Below are positions 47,844-60,100 of a stretch of 64,000 nucleotides of DNA, one piece after another (position 1 is the first letter of the stretch; every line of letters begins with the position of its first letter). The stretch is from Amphibalanus amphitrite (Eukaryota > Arthropoda > Thecostraca > Balanomorpha > Balanidae): positions 62,001 to 126,000 of the forward strand of contig NW_024882301.1 of the NCBI RefSeq assembly GCF_019059575.1. The letters run 5' to 3'. A model generated the notes under the pieces. The model was not told the DNA's origin. It searched no databases and saw only the letters and a program-made list of their open reading frames with translations. Made by a program: the position numbers and the translations under genes.

Positions 47844-49027
47844 CCCGCGCCCTGGTGTGGGTCTGAGCCACCTTCGCCCTGGTGGGGGGGGGGGGCCAAA
47901 ATGACCCCCCCGTCTAACTCGAAAACGAAGAGGGCTAGGAAGACGCAGAAAAAAGCAAACGAAAGCCCATAACAAGTACGTTCGAAAGTATTTCGGTCAT
48001 TTTTTCGCTAAGGTCAATATTGAGGTCGCTAGAGGTCATCATAGGTCAAATTTCAGTGTTTTCGGTGTTGCCGGACATATTCCGCTGTAGCTCGGAAACT
48101 AGAAGAGCTAGAGAGCCGCGGAAAAAAGCAATCGATAGCTCTTTTCAAGCTCTTTCGCCAAGGTTCGTCAGATTTGACCTCAGCTCAACGGTTTGGCCTA
48201 CAGAGGTCATGCAAGGTCAACTTGGCAAATTTCGTTGAAAATGTTTTTAACTATAGCATGCATTCACGAGAAAATAGAGAAACGATTCATGCACCATCGT
48301 GCTTGGCTCGTCGAGACGCGTCGAATGATATATAGTTTGACCTCGAAAGGTCATTTTGAAAATTTGACCTCAGGTCAAGGTCATGACCTTACCGAAATAG
48401 GTCATGCTGCATATCATTCGATCCGCATTGACGAGACAAACACGATAAACGTCGAACGGAGTCTCTATCTCTATTCAATAACAAGTAAGTGCAGAAAAAC
48501 CGCTGGTGACCTCTGGTGACCAGGGAGATGACCTAGCGTGACCTCAGCGAGGTCACAAGCAAATGGTTTCACATGGGCTGTGATTTGCTGACCCAAGACA
48601 CTTCAATAACGAAATATAGGAACAATCACGCCCGATTTAGCTGAAAAACAACTACTTTTCGATTCTCCCATTGACTTATAATGGGGAGCAGCGATGACCT
48701 GACCTGACCTTAGGTCACATTTATAAAAAATCCGAGATAGCCATTTTGTAGAGCTGGGTGACATCTTCAAGTACTGTAAATTTTACATCGATCGGATAAA
48801 AGCTGTGCCTTTGAGAGAGCTTTGAACTTTTTTAGAGGTGGTGTCAGTTTTGGTGACCTTGTGACCTGACCTGACCTGACCCGAACCCCCCCAAAAAGGA
48901 CATGATGTAAAAATGTTGAATAAACAGCTATACAAAGTTTCAGGGCGCTAACTCAAGTGGTTTCTGAGTTATCGCTGAAAAACCACAGGGGGGGGGGGCA
49001 AAATGGCCCCCCCCACCAGGGCGAAGG
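47844..49027. mobile_element. G/C-ended MITE, second copy type
   Basis: It starts after TTAA with CCCGCGCCCTGGTG and carries a second end-like CCTTCGCCCTGGTGGGGG at about 47871. It ends CACCAGGGCGAAGG before TTAT, probably a mutated TTAA. Long G and C runs lie just inside both ends next to CAAAATG. The interior has many AGGTCA and TGACCT words, including GGTCAAGGTCATGACCTTAC, and matches parts of 33060-33640 and 62274-63384. Confidence 0.7.
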
Positions 49028-49031
49028 TTAT

Positions 49032-51049
49032 ATATGTTGGAAGATGTATAAAAGAAAAAGAAATGCGTAGCTTATGGTCATCCTTATATCTCATTATAGC
49101 AGCCCGGTTTTCCTCCGTTAAAAGTAGTGGATAAAACGTCCATCGTCGGTAACTCGGGCCAGTGAGGGGGCCACGCTAGACCCGGGAGAACCATGCCGCC
49201 ATCTCAATGCGGTACGTTAAACTATCGATTAGAAAATTATCACGTGTGATCCCGCCGCGGCCAAGGCCGATTGTTGGGTCCGTGGTGTCATTCGCATCAA
49301 GACTACTTAGCGAGGCACTCGGACCCACAGCCTGCCTGCAAAATTATTATTATTGTTATTTTTTATTGTTGTCCATCTATATTTGATTGTCTAGACGTCC
49401 CGTATGATGAATAAATGAAAGGTTTCCTCATTGCAACTTTCATCACTCACAATGCCAGTATATCGGGAATACACGCACGGAATCGCTCAGGAACTTTGCT
49501 ATGGTGTTTCTCATACTTTAATGACTTTCGAATTGTAGTATGTGCATGCCTAATACGTTATTATTAGCCGCAGCATGTATGTTTTATTTGCATGCTTCCA
49601 GTAAGGGCTTCCCGTATCGATTATATGCCAGTTGCGATGGTTCTGTGTGTCCATGAAGGCCTTGACGAGGGGAAATCTCCGACACTATCATAATTGAACG
49701 AAAAAATAAACAAAGAATAAGATCGATCACCGACATGCAAATGCAATGGATAGACTGGAGCTGCACTTTTTACATAGATGCTACGTGTTGTACCTATGAT
49801 TAGTTGTTTAATACTAGGAAAAAATCATTTGATGTGTCCAATGTGTTCAAAAGAGACATTGGCATTCCTTTACTTTCGCATAATAACTAGTATCGTTCAT
49901 TCTTTTCGTGAAAGTTGAATTGATTTGACAATGTTCTATTGATGTACGACATATTTATATTTTCCAAGCCCTACTCTTTATCACTCACCAGTCACCGGTA
50001 AGCTGTATCTATCTGATTCTAGAATGTGTTGCACATACTCGTATGCGATACGACATTCTCGAGCAAGGTTTATTCTGCGGGTGTACTTGTGATGCCGTAT
50101 GATGCCGTATGATGCCATATGATGAACGACCTTAATGTGGTCGTGTTCGGTCATAGTGTCACCAGTGAGCTCCCCTCTCACCATTCCACCGTCCATGACA
50201 CGTACCCTGTCCTGTTCCGTTTCCCGTATGAGCGTGAGCTGCCTCTGCTCGGTCGCCTCTGTCAAACGACCAACAGTCGGGCCGTTACCACTTTCACGCT
50301 GCAGCGGTCGATATTACCCGTACATACATTCACGAGCTGGGCGATGTGACCCCGGCATGGCCCGGTCATAGCCCGGCAATGTTACGGCTGCACGGCGCCG
50401 GCCGCTCCGCCACGGCGGCCGGTCGAGTTGTCACGGAAGTCACGTGTACGGTGCACGACCCCCGCTCCGCGCGGCTGCCGGGTCACGGTGCAGCGCCACC
50501 GTGGCTGATGAACCCCACAGGGTCTGTGCCGAGGAACTGGTCGCCTCTGACAGATATCGCCATACCGCTAATGAAGTGTAGTTCGAGCCCAGGCTTGTGA
50601 CGTTTATGGAGATGGACAATTTGTGGTGTGCAGAGAGCAGCCCGGGAATAAAATAGGAGTAAAGCTAGGCATACGAGCAATGCTGTGACGGATATCGGTA
50701 TCCATCAGCAGCCATAACCTGCATTCGACATTTCGCATTTCCTTTTCAATTCACAAATTTTGTGCATTTTTTATTGAGTTTCCTATCTTGCATAGCAACC
50801 AAACAGCTGTTTCGGCCTGCGCCAGCTCCAGCTCCATCGCATTTTTTTTTTTCATACAAGTGTTGCAAGTCTTCGCAGCCCGTGCTCAATGCTCATGCAT
50901 CCATGCAGTCGGCTCATCAACCACGAAAGCGAGCAGGCTGTATTACCCTAAATCACAAAGTTCCCACCTTAGATCAGCACTTTGCCAAATGATAAGCTGA
51001 AACATTGTTCACAAAACAGGCTACAAATCCTGCCGGTCTTCTTGCGACG
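49032..51049. other. Intergenic stretch
   Basis: No gene is recognised. A short tandem GATGCCGTAT repeat (about three copies) lies at 50091-50123, and a GC-rich patch at 50340-50490. The ORFs here lack splice or homology support. Confidence 0.4.
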
Positions 51050-51053
51050 TTAA

Positions 51054-51599
51054 AGGAAATAGTTCACTTTTTAACATGGGTTTTGAACTGGAATAGCAGT
51101 TCCGTAGCTTGGGCTGAGACGAGCATAAATCAGGAGCTTTTACAGCCCAACGATCACCCTAGGCAAAGATATTCTATTTCTCGTCCCGAAAAAGGTGTCT
51201 TGCGTTGAGGATGTGTGCCTTGCATATATTTCCATCCAGTATGAAAAGAGCATGGGTCCCGAAAATTCAGAAACTAGAGAAATTATCTACGAGAACTCTA
51301 GAGAAATTCTCGTACTGATCAATTAGGACATTCAGGGGAACATTATCAGATCGAGCAGATCGCCCAAATGCCGGTGGCTGCGATAATTTCTCTGTTTCTG
51401 AAGAATTTTCGGGACCCATGCTCTTTTCATACTGAATCGCGTGTGCCTTACAGAAACTGAAAAGTTCTTCCTATATCAAAATATAGAAAAAAAATATTTT
51501 GTTATAAAAAGGTTTTATTTTCTTTGCTGATTATTTTGAACATAAAAAATCATAAATCGTTGCAAAAGAAAATAATTTCGTGAAAGTGAACTATTTCCT
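51054..51599. mobile_element. TTAA-flanked MITE containing a nested foldback
   Basis: The inverted ends AGGAAATAGTTCACTTT and AAAGTGAACTATTTCCT are perfect, and TTAA flanks both (51050-51053, 51600-51603). The interior holds a separate hairpin element at 51237-51434. Confidence 0.8.
51237..51434. repeat. Foldback nested in the TTAA MITE
   Basis: CAGTATGAAAAGAGCATGGG begins the left arm and its complement ends the right arm, with about 50 bp pairing (including GTCCCGAAAATTC) and AGAGAAATT/AATTTCTCT inside. GTGTGCCTT occurs close to each side (about 51213 and 51440), possibly a remnant target duplication. Confidence 0.65.
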
Positions 51600-51603
51600 T
51601 TAA

Positions 51604-54193
51604 ATATCATGACAGCGCGATAGGGCATATGTATTATTCACATATTGCCAAGCATTGCTTACATTTTATTCTTCTTTCCTCTTTCTGGAACTAGAAGAGG
51701 GGATGATAAAAAAACGCTCAATGTCCCGGTAGTCCTAATCATTCTGTGCAGCACCCATCTGCAATGCGGCCATTTTAATGCGCTGTATAATGCTGCATTT
51801 TATGACGATTCACATGAAATCTTAATTGAATACGTCTATTGAGGGCCAAAATACGCTTAGAATCCTGCCACTAAAACACTTCTTGGAAACGGCCGGCACT
51901 GAAGGAAACTGTAGAGTACGGGAAATGAGCGTGTGACTTTAAAATATTGTAGTCTTCTACCTGACAATCAGAATGCAAAGGCAGCGTTTCACTCAGGCAT
52001 CGTCCTGTAGTCCAGCCCCAACGTCACCTTGCCCTCTGCGCCAGGCGCCGTGGCGTCGAGCAGTGCCAGGTGAGCCCAGCCCACTGATGTCTCAATAAAT
52101 CAGGAACTTCTCGCCAAAACGGCACGTGATCGGCCACCGTTTAGCTCTTCGAAATGAAAGAATGTGACACAAGTTGTCGCCAAAATGGACCGACCTCGGT
52201 TGGGTGGCTCGGACGCCGGTTTATTGTTGGCCCATCAGGGAGGGGCCTCCGCTGCCGCGGCAGGCACAGCCATGGGCGATCGATTTGGACGAAATCGCTG
52301 GCGACTTACATGCCAGCCAATCGTTTGTAGAGCAGCCGTGTCAGGCGTGACCACCCACACTGGACCAACCCAAAATGTGCGGAGATCACAAGCATGACTG
52401 TACGGTTCAGTTTGCAAGGCAAAAACATATAGTCATCAGCAATCTCTTTTTACTGCAGGAAAATCGTCAATTGAATGAAGTGCTTCGTATATGAAAAAGA
52501 ACATGCAATACAAAAATGACAAGAGCATATTTAGTATGTGCTAGGTAGGTAAATGATAAATGTTGTATCGGCTTCCAAATGTCCCGTGAAACTTGTTTTA
52601 ACAAGTAGTCTCTTCCCGTCGGATCCCTGATGTGTGTCGCAGTGGAAGCGCTTGTTTGACCGAGCAATTATAGGACCAACAGTTTCTAAAAGGCGCTTAT
52701 GGCAGCCACGCGGATATAAAACCTGATCGATGAGATTGAAACGGCCGAAAATTTGCCGATCGCATGCGGCTTTAGTGTTTTCCACAAGGTCAGGCAGGGT
52801 ATAAATATGGCCCGCGCGGGGCAAAGGGGCAGTGTGAGTTTCAGAAAATAGCGCCGGTGGGCCGGCGGGACTATCGGCGCTCTGGCACGGCGTGACAGCG
52901 GCGCTAATCTGGACAGCGGTGAGCATCTCCCAACGGCCGATAGGCATGCAAAGGTCGGCCAGGCGGTGCGTGGCCGCCGCCCACGGGCCGCCGGCGGCGC
53001 CGATTGACGCCGGCCGTCCGGATCGGCCGCCCAATGGCGACAGCCGGCGCCAATTAAATGCGTATTTCGGGACACATCTATCTATCGCGGGAGGTATAAA
53101 TTTCATGGAAGTGGGAAATTATTCGAACAGTTGAGTGCCATCACCTGATTTTATGCAGCGTGATTTCGGGCTTATTGGTGGCGTTTGTCAGTCAGTGCAC
53201 GCTTAGGTTCAGGCGAGGTGCAATTCAATTTATCGATCCGCTAAGTGTGAAACAAGTAAGTTCTCTTCGCCGCTATCCACGGGAAATCTCGGGTTATCGA
53301 GGTAAACGAGGTTATTCATTAGTTGAAAATGTGTCATGAATATGTTCCAAAACAATACCCCACCTAACATTTTTATTTAGCAGTTCCAAAGTGAGTTATA
53401 GAGATGGGCATATACAGCAATACCAAAAGCCCAACTTGAATTTCAAACTTCTCTAAAAGACGGATATATTTCATAAACTGTATGTCCTCACTCCTATCAC
53501 TTCTTTTTTCTTTCGAAGGGGAGCAGTTTTCGAAAAGAAACCCTTCAACTTAATGAGCTTGAAGGATGGATGGAAATTGACCTTCAACTCATCACTGCAT
53601 GCTGCGACCGCTGCAAAGTCGGCGCTAAGCGACACAAGTTAGGCCGTTTACGGCTCGGGTCGCGTCAGCGCCTGTCTGGAATAGTCACGGAGCTGTCCAT
53701 TCATTAGCTTTCATCTCACGGACTGGAGACACTCAGCTGTCGTGAAGAGGGACACTATTGACAACGCTGCAGACCACTAGCAACACAACGGCCACCCACA
53801 AATTATCCGCGCCACAATAACTGTTGTTATTAGCCGACCGTTCGAATCGTGAGGGCAATATTGTGCGGAACATATCCGATATTAAAAGACCTGTCTAATC
53901 TTGCATCCGCTGAATCTTTTAATAATAACCAATTTGCTAAGACGAAGAGCGACGTGGTGACGTGATGTCCCAGTGTAGCCTGGTTCATTATATTGATGCA
54001 TGTTCATGGTTGATCACATGATAGCAAAACAACCGTTATATGTATATTTTGTCTCCTGCCCGACATCCGATATTTAATACCATGGGAATGTTTCTAATTG
54101 CTTTGCCAGGCCACGTCAGTCCTGACTCGCCCCATTCCACCAGTGACGCTCCGTTCTCTCGGCAGGTCTGGAGCCCGGCTGTGACCTCTCTCC
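51604..54193 (+). promoter_or_regulatory. Possible promoter region of the second Popeye gene
   Basis: A GC-rich block (about 52850-53060) is followed by a TATAAA at 53095-53100 and, about 155 bp on, a good donor GTAAGT at 53256. A splice acceptor GGCAG lies just before the 5' flank of the coding exon (about 54165). A 5' untranslated exon at about 53125-53255 would fit but is inference. The rest of the interval shows no gene. Confidence 0.25.
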
Positions 54194-57100
54194 ATGTATA
54201 CCCCTCTGAACGGCTCAGCGGCCGGTGCCGAGCCGCCGTCACCGGTCGGCTGCCGCGGCTGGCCGGCCGTCCACCACCGGCTCTTCCAGCTGGCGCACCT
54301 GTTCTTTCTGGCGGCGTTCGTGGTGCCGCACACGTTCCGTCTGAGCGCGGCTGCGCTGCGCGCGCTCCTCTGCGCCGGCCTGACGCTGGTCGCTGTCTGG
54401 GCCGGAGCTGTAGTCTGCGCGCCGGACGCGCTTGCCTGGAGCGTGGCACTGGCGGTTGTGAACGCGGCGTACGCGGCGCGCCAAGTGTCGTGTTCGCGAC
54501 CGGAGCGGGCGCCGGCGCAGCTGCGGCCGCTGCACCGGCGCCTGTTTGCGCCGCTGCGCGTGCCGGCCGCCGAGTTCGCGCGACTGGTGCGCGGCGCCGA
54601 GCTGCGCCGCCTGGCGCGTGGCGAGCTGTTCGCGGCAGAGGGTGTGACCCGGACCGGAGGTCGACTGGCCATCCTGCTAACCGGAGAGTGAGTGTGACCA
54701 CAACCGGATCTGGCAGAGCCAGGTTGGAGAGTTTGGTTGGGAGGGCTTGCTGCTACGTCGTTATCTCGCATGTACGCAAATTATGCTACAAATGTTCCCC
54801 CTAATCTAGCACTCATGTCCGGACTAAAGACGATGTGTAACATAATACCGAACTCCTTTTTGGTTTCTGTGCCAGATGGGAACGTTCTCTCCATTGAGTA
54901 GTGCTCTCCCAGTGCGCCCTACCATCACTTGTGTAACCACTTCCGGTTTCTGCTCCGGCTCTTTTAGATTGGTGGTGTCGTGTGAAGGGTGTCCGCTGCA
55001 TCGAATCACGCCGCACCAGTTCATCAACTCACCCGAGTGGGAGGCCGACGAGGCGGCCGAGAGGGGCTCCAAGGAGATGGGCGCAGAACAGAACTGCAAG
55101 CCGCCCGACCCGAACCCCATCTACCAGGTACGGGCTCGGCGAACGGGGTAGGAGGGTGAGAGTGGTGCGAGCAAAGCTACCGTGCAAAGCTACTTTGGAC
55201 GCAACCCTTTGTGTCTGGGGAACCTGGGGATTGAGTCATAGATGAAGCGGCATCGTATACGGCCGAGAAGTTGTCGTTTGTCAGAGTGTTGTGCGAGAAC
55301 ATGACCACTGACCAGCTCCCTGGCCATGTTCTGCTGCTCTTCTGTTATAGTTGCAGCTCCCCGTTCATGGGTTCATGTGGTGCCCCTTGTTTGAAGTAGC
55401 AGCTTTCCTATCACATTCTGATCCTTGCCTACCAGTATAGCCGTTCCCCGTCTCTCCACTGCTCGCCCCGACAAGCAGCGCCCTGAGGAGTTCACGCGCT
55501 GCCCCGCCCCGGCATGCGCTGCTCACGGTTTCACAGTAGGCACGTCCGTCAGGTATCGATTTCGGCCACTGAGGAGTCGACGTACGTGGTATGGACGGCC
55601 GAGGTGCTCGGCGCCGTGCTTCAGTCCAACGCCTTCCTCAACGCCGTGCTATTTAACCTGGTCGGTGAGTTTCACAGCGGGGCCGAATGGCTGGTATGCA
55701 TACTGGATGTGTAATGGCGTCCATCAGGAATGAGGGTAAAAACGAGCATGAGATGTGCCCGTGCTAGCTATGTGCAACAACATTACGTTTAATCGTTTTA
55801 TTAATTTGTGAGATAAGATTCAGAGCAATAAATGAAAAACCTACCTTAGAAACAGGATGTCTGTTTGGTCATTATATATGGACAACTGACAAAAGAAAGT
55901 ACCTAATCAGATTCTCTATAAACATTAAAACGCATCGTACAATATCTACAACCACAATAAATCTGTCAGGAGTATTGCGCTGAACGTGAGCTCCTTCCAG
56001 TGAGAGTACAGGCACTAAAAGCAGACATTCATGACACGTGCTGTCGATGTTTACGATTGCCACCGAGTCACGCTACAAGTCATTCGTGTTGTCTGATGGA
56101 AATACGATACGCTACAAAAAGCTGTCCTCGTCACCTTGAGTAGGTATTACGTAACAACGGACACAGCGATAAAAACAAGCGGGAGTCGTTGCTTGAGCTA
56201 TGTTTACAGATCATACGTAACAAGCAAAGTGGTTAATTAACGACTGTCTTGCATTTGATAGCTCATGCATAATGCATCTGTGATATGTCTGCAAATCCCG
56301 CATACCATCGTCAAAAACGGCCTATAGCCACACGTACCTGCTCCTGTCCACTCAATGCGGGCCCGTTTCACGGGATCACTCTCCCCAGGTAAGGACATCA
56401 CCAAGAAGCTGTACCGGGTGAACGAGACGGCGCGCTGCAGCCTGCGGGCGGTGCGCCGGCCGCCGGCGCTGGTCCGGCGCCGCAGCGAGGAGCCGCCGCC
56501 GGTCGAGCGGCGCCCGGCCGTGGCCACACACCGGCGGCGCAGCCTGGGCCCGCCGCCGCGGCGGACCGAGCTGATCAGCCCCGCCTCGGAGCTGGCGCTG
56601 CTCCGGTGGCAGACGGATCAGCGGCCGCTCTCGGCCGGCGCCCGCTCCGACACGCAGGGTGAGCGCTGCTGCCGTCCCCTGCCGTACCCCCTCACCGCCT
56701 GTATGCTCCACCTCACCTCAACCAGCCCCACCTCGGTATACCTCCTTCAACATGCATTTTTCACCGTCCTAAGGACTGAGGCTCAAAGTAAATGTATGCT
56801 GTTACGCAGACTATTACAGTTTATCATTTAGGATAATTAGTTGAAACATCATTACGTTGCTTTTAATGACGTCAGCTGGATTAATGGCTTGTAAAACATG
56901 CGAAATATATTTTCAATTACCAACTTTAATCCTATAACAATAAACGATGATAAATTCTAGCAGCTTTAGCTACTTATCCATTCCGGCAAAAATGTCATCC
57001 TGAAGCAGCATACTCGTGTGTGAAAACGTACTGCAGCATTTGTCGAATTCGACTGCAGCTATTTCGTTGGATGTAAACGGCATCCAACGAAGATGTAGTA

Positions 57101-60100
57101 GATTTTGAGCCTGAGCTATAATGTAGACTTTGAAAAGCGAAACTCATCTTTTTAGATACATTTATAAGACGACATGCGATGCAACTGCACCGCCATAATG
57201 TATATGTGCAGTGTGCATTGTACACCTCCATGTCACTGTAGAAGTGGCTCGTTATGTATGAACTGCACCATCGGCTGCTCACAGTGCTTACTGCTTACAT
57301 TCAGTGTGAGGTCATGGGGTCGTGACTTGAGCTCGCCTGTCGCTAGCTGGCCACCATTCCTGACAGGGGGACATAGAAGGCCAGTGAGCGGCCTTGCTAC
57401 ACGAGTCCGGGACTGGGGGACGGGGGAGGGAGGGACAGTAACCTTCGCCGGCAAACGGTAATGACAGAGCCGCGTGCGACTGACCAACAGCGCAACAGAA
57501 GGAATCCAGGGCCTGGGGCTGTTGTTAGCTCACTTTGCGCGATTGCTTGGGATGCGAAGAGAAGTTACATGCCTAGAAATTGGCAGTAGATGCTATAATA
57601 CATACACTTCGGTATCTATGCTTTTCTATCGTGTGGCCTGAAAAGTATTGCTCATTATTACCAATTACTTATCCGATAAAGTAGTAGGTGAGGTGAAGGC
57701 AACAATTAGTGGTGAAGGTGAAGCACGGTAGGTGAAGTCAACAATTAGTGAAGTTAGCTCATTCTTCCATTGGTCTTCAAATAGCGCGTGCTATGGCGAA
57801 GGCCTTTTTCACAGCTATTTCGCGTTCGCTTTAGGACAGGGGCGGGCAAAGTCCGGCCCGCGGGCCGGATGCGGCCCGCCAAGCTCCGGCGTCCGGCCCG
57901 CGGCCTGGATAGGCAGCCAGCATTGCAATCCGGCCCGCGAGCCCTACGGAAGCCCAGTTTAGGATTATGGTTCATCCGAGTTCAGTAGCAATAGCACCAC
58001 GGTGACCTGCTGTTCTTCAGTGAGGCACGCTGGCTGAGTCGCGGCGCCATGCTGTCCCGTGCTTGGGAGCTCAGGCAGGACATCGCGAGCTTCCTATATG
58101 AGAAAAGCTCGTCATACGCCGATAAATTCAGTGATTCCAGGTGGCTGGCTGACCTGGCTTTGCTCACGGACATCAAATCCCACCTGAACACGCTGAACAC
58201 AAAACTTCAAGGAAAGGATCTTCTGCTCCCCGACAAGTATGCGCATGTCACTGCCTTCGAGGTGAAGCTTCGTCTGTGGGAAGCCCAGGTAGGTCGAGGA
58301 CAGCTTGACCACTTCCCTCGCCCATGGCCACCTGTGCTGCGGAAGATGTTGACCGCGATGGATGTGCCGCTGCTCTTGCCACTCTGCGCCAGGAGTTCAC
58401 GAACCGCTTCGCTGGCGTTCGGGAGCTCGCTACCGACTTCAAGCTGGTGACAGCATGCAACCGTTCGACTTCAGTGTCGACGAAGCGCCGGTATCCCTGC
58501 AGATCGAGTCGGTGGAACTTCAAAGCAGTGATGAACTCAGAGGAAAGTTCCGAACCTCTTCGCCTGTGCCCGTCTTCCGCGATGTCATTATCTCCACTGG
58601 CGGATATCCCAACTACATATCGCACGTCCAATGCATCGCTGCCATGTTCGGTAGCACGTACTGCTGCGAACAGCTGTTCTCCAAAATGAAGTACGTGAAG
58701 TCCCGCCTCCGATTCAGACTGTCTGATCGTCACCTGAATGACGTCCTCAGGCTGAGCTCGACGACATCTGTGGCGCCGAATGTCGAATGGCTTCTTCACG
58801 GCAGGAAGCAGCACCACCCTTCGCACTAAAAACAAGGGTGCGGTGATCGAAGGACGCATTCCGGTACCTTTCTGGGACAGCATGAAGGGAGTGACGTGGA
58901 GTATCGTGTCAATACAAATAGCATGTGAATCACAAAGTATTTTGTCTTCTTACGATCGAGAAAAGTTTTGCGGCATAAACCAAGAAACTTAACATAAACA
59001 TCAAGGTAGCCCGCCGTCTCCAGCTTCTTGAGGCACTTCTCAAATAGGTAAGGTGAGTCGTTATTTCTATGATTCCTGTGTCTGTGCATTTTACAAAAGC
59101 AGACTGGATTTTTAGTACGGCTGTCATGGGTCAAAAGTCATTCGTTTGATAAGTGTAACTATACTATAGTTATTTGTCTCTGTCATGAGACAGTCATTGC
59201 CCGTCGTTAGTCAGTCGCGTCATAGCAACATAGCATCCATTAGTCATTGAAAACGAAACTCTGGCGAGCTTAGCACTCAGGCCCCCTAGTTGCTCACAAA
59301 TGCAACACCCGGCCCGCGCTCCCAAAAGTTTGCCCGCCCCTGCTTTAGGACATTAAATAACCAAATGTAAAAAGTACCTCTTCGCGACCCATAAACCATG
59401 CGCAATGGCGCGTGGTTTTATCGCGTGAAAGCGTTTCGGGAACTAAAGACGCGCGGTCTGTTTCCGCGTAATGGTAAAGCCACCGATCTGAACCGGCTGC
59501 CACGCTGTGTTGAGTTTAACTGCCCTGTGTGGGGACGTTTTTCGGACCGTTGCGCCAACCTCAGCTCAGTGACCCGGTCTCTGCCGTCGTTATGGCCAAT
59601 GCTGTTATTATGTCTGCTCATTATTGGAGATGGCTTGGCACGCGACCGTCCGCGATACATGCCATCAATACGATAATGCTGCCCATAGACAGACAGACGG
59701 ACAGATGGATAGACGGACAGACGGACAGACGGACAGACGGACAGACGGACAGACGGACAGACGGACAGACGGACAGACGGACAGACGGACAGACGGACAC
59801 ACGGACAGACGGACAGACAGACAGACAGACGGACAGATGGACAGGGGGACAGACGGACAGGCGGACAGACAGACGATGGACGCCGATAGACGGACAGACA
59901 TACACACGGACAGGCGGACAGACACATGGATAGACGGACAGGTGGACATGCGGACAGACGGACAGATGGATAGACGGATAGACGGACAGACGGACAGACG
60001 GATAGACGGGCAGACAAACAGACAGACGATATCTTCTTCTAACCAAATAGTGGCAGCTCAAGCTGCATGGATGACTTAGTTCACATGGGTATAGTTGGAT

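Noticed and set aside
53828-53850. tRNA-like T-loop GTTCGAATC
   Set aside because: No acceptor stem, D-arm or anticodon arm could be placed around it.
54036-54771. Minus-strand ORFs of more than 200 aa opposite the second Popeye exon
   Set aside because: They are shadows of a very GC-rich coding exon; the + strand has the Popeye domain and correct splice phases.
59418-60079. Long repetitive ORFs on both strands at the minisatellite
   Set aside because: They arise from an 8-bp repeat without stops in several frames and have no other coding evidence.
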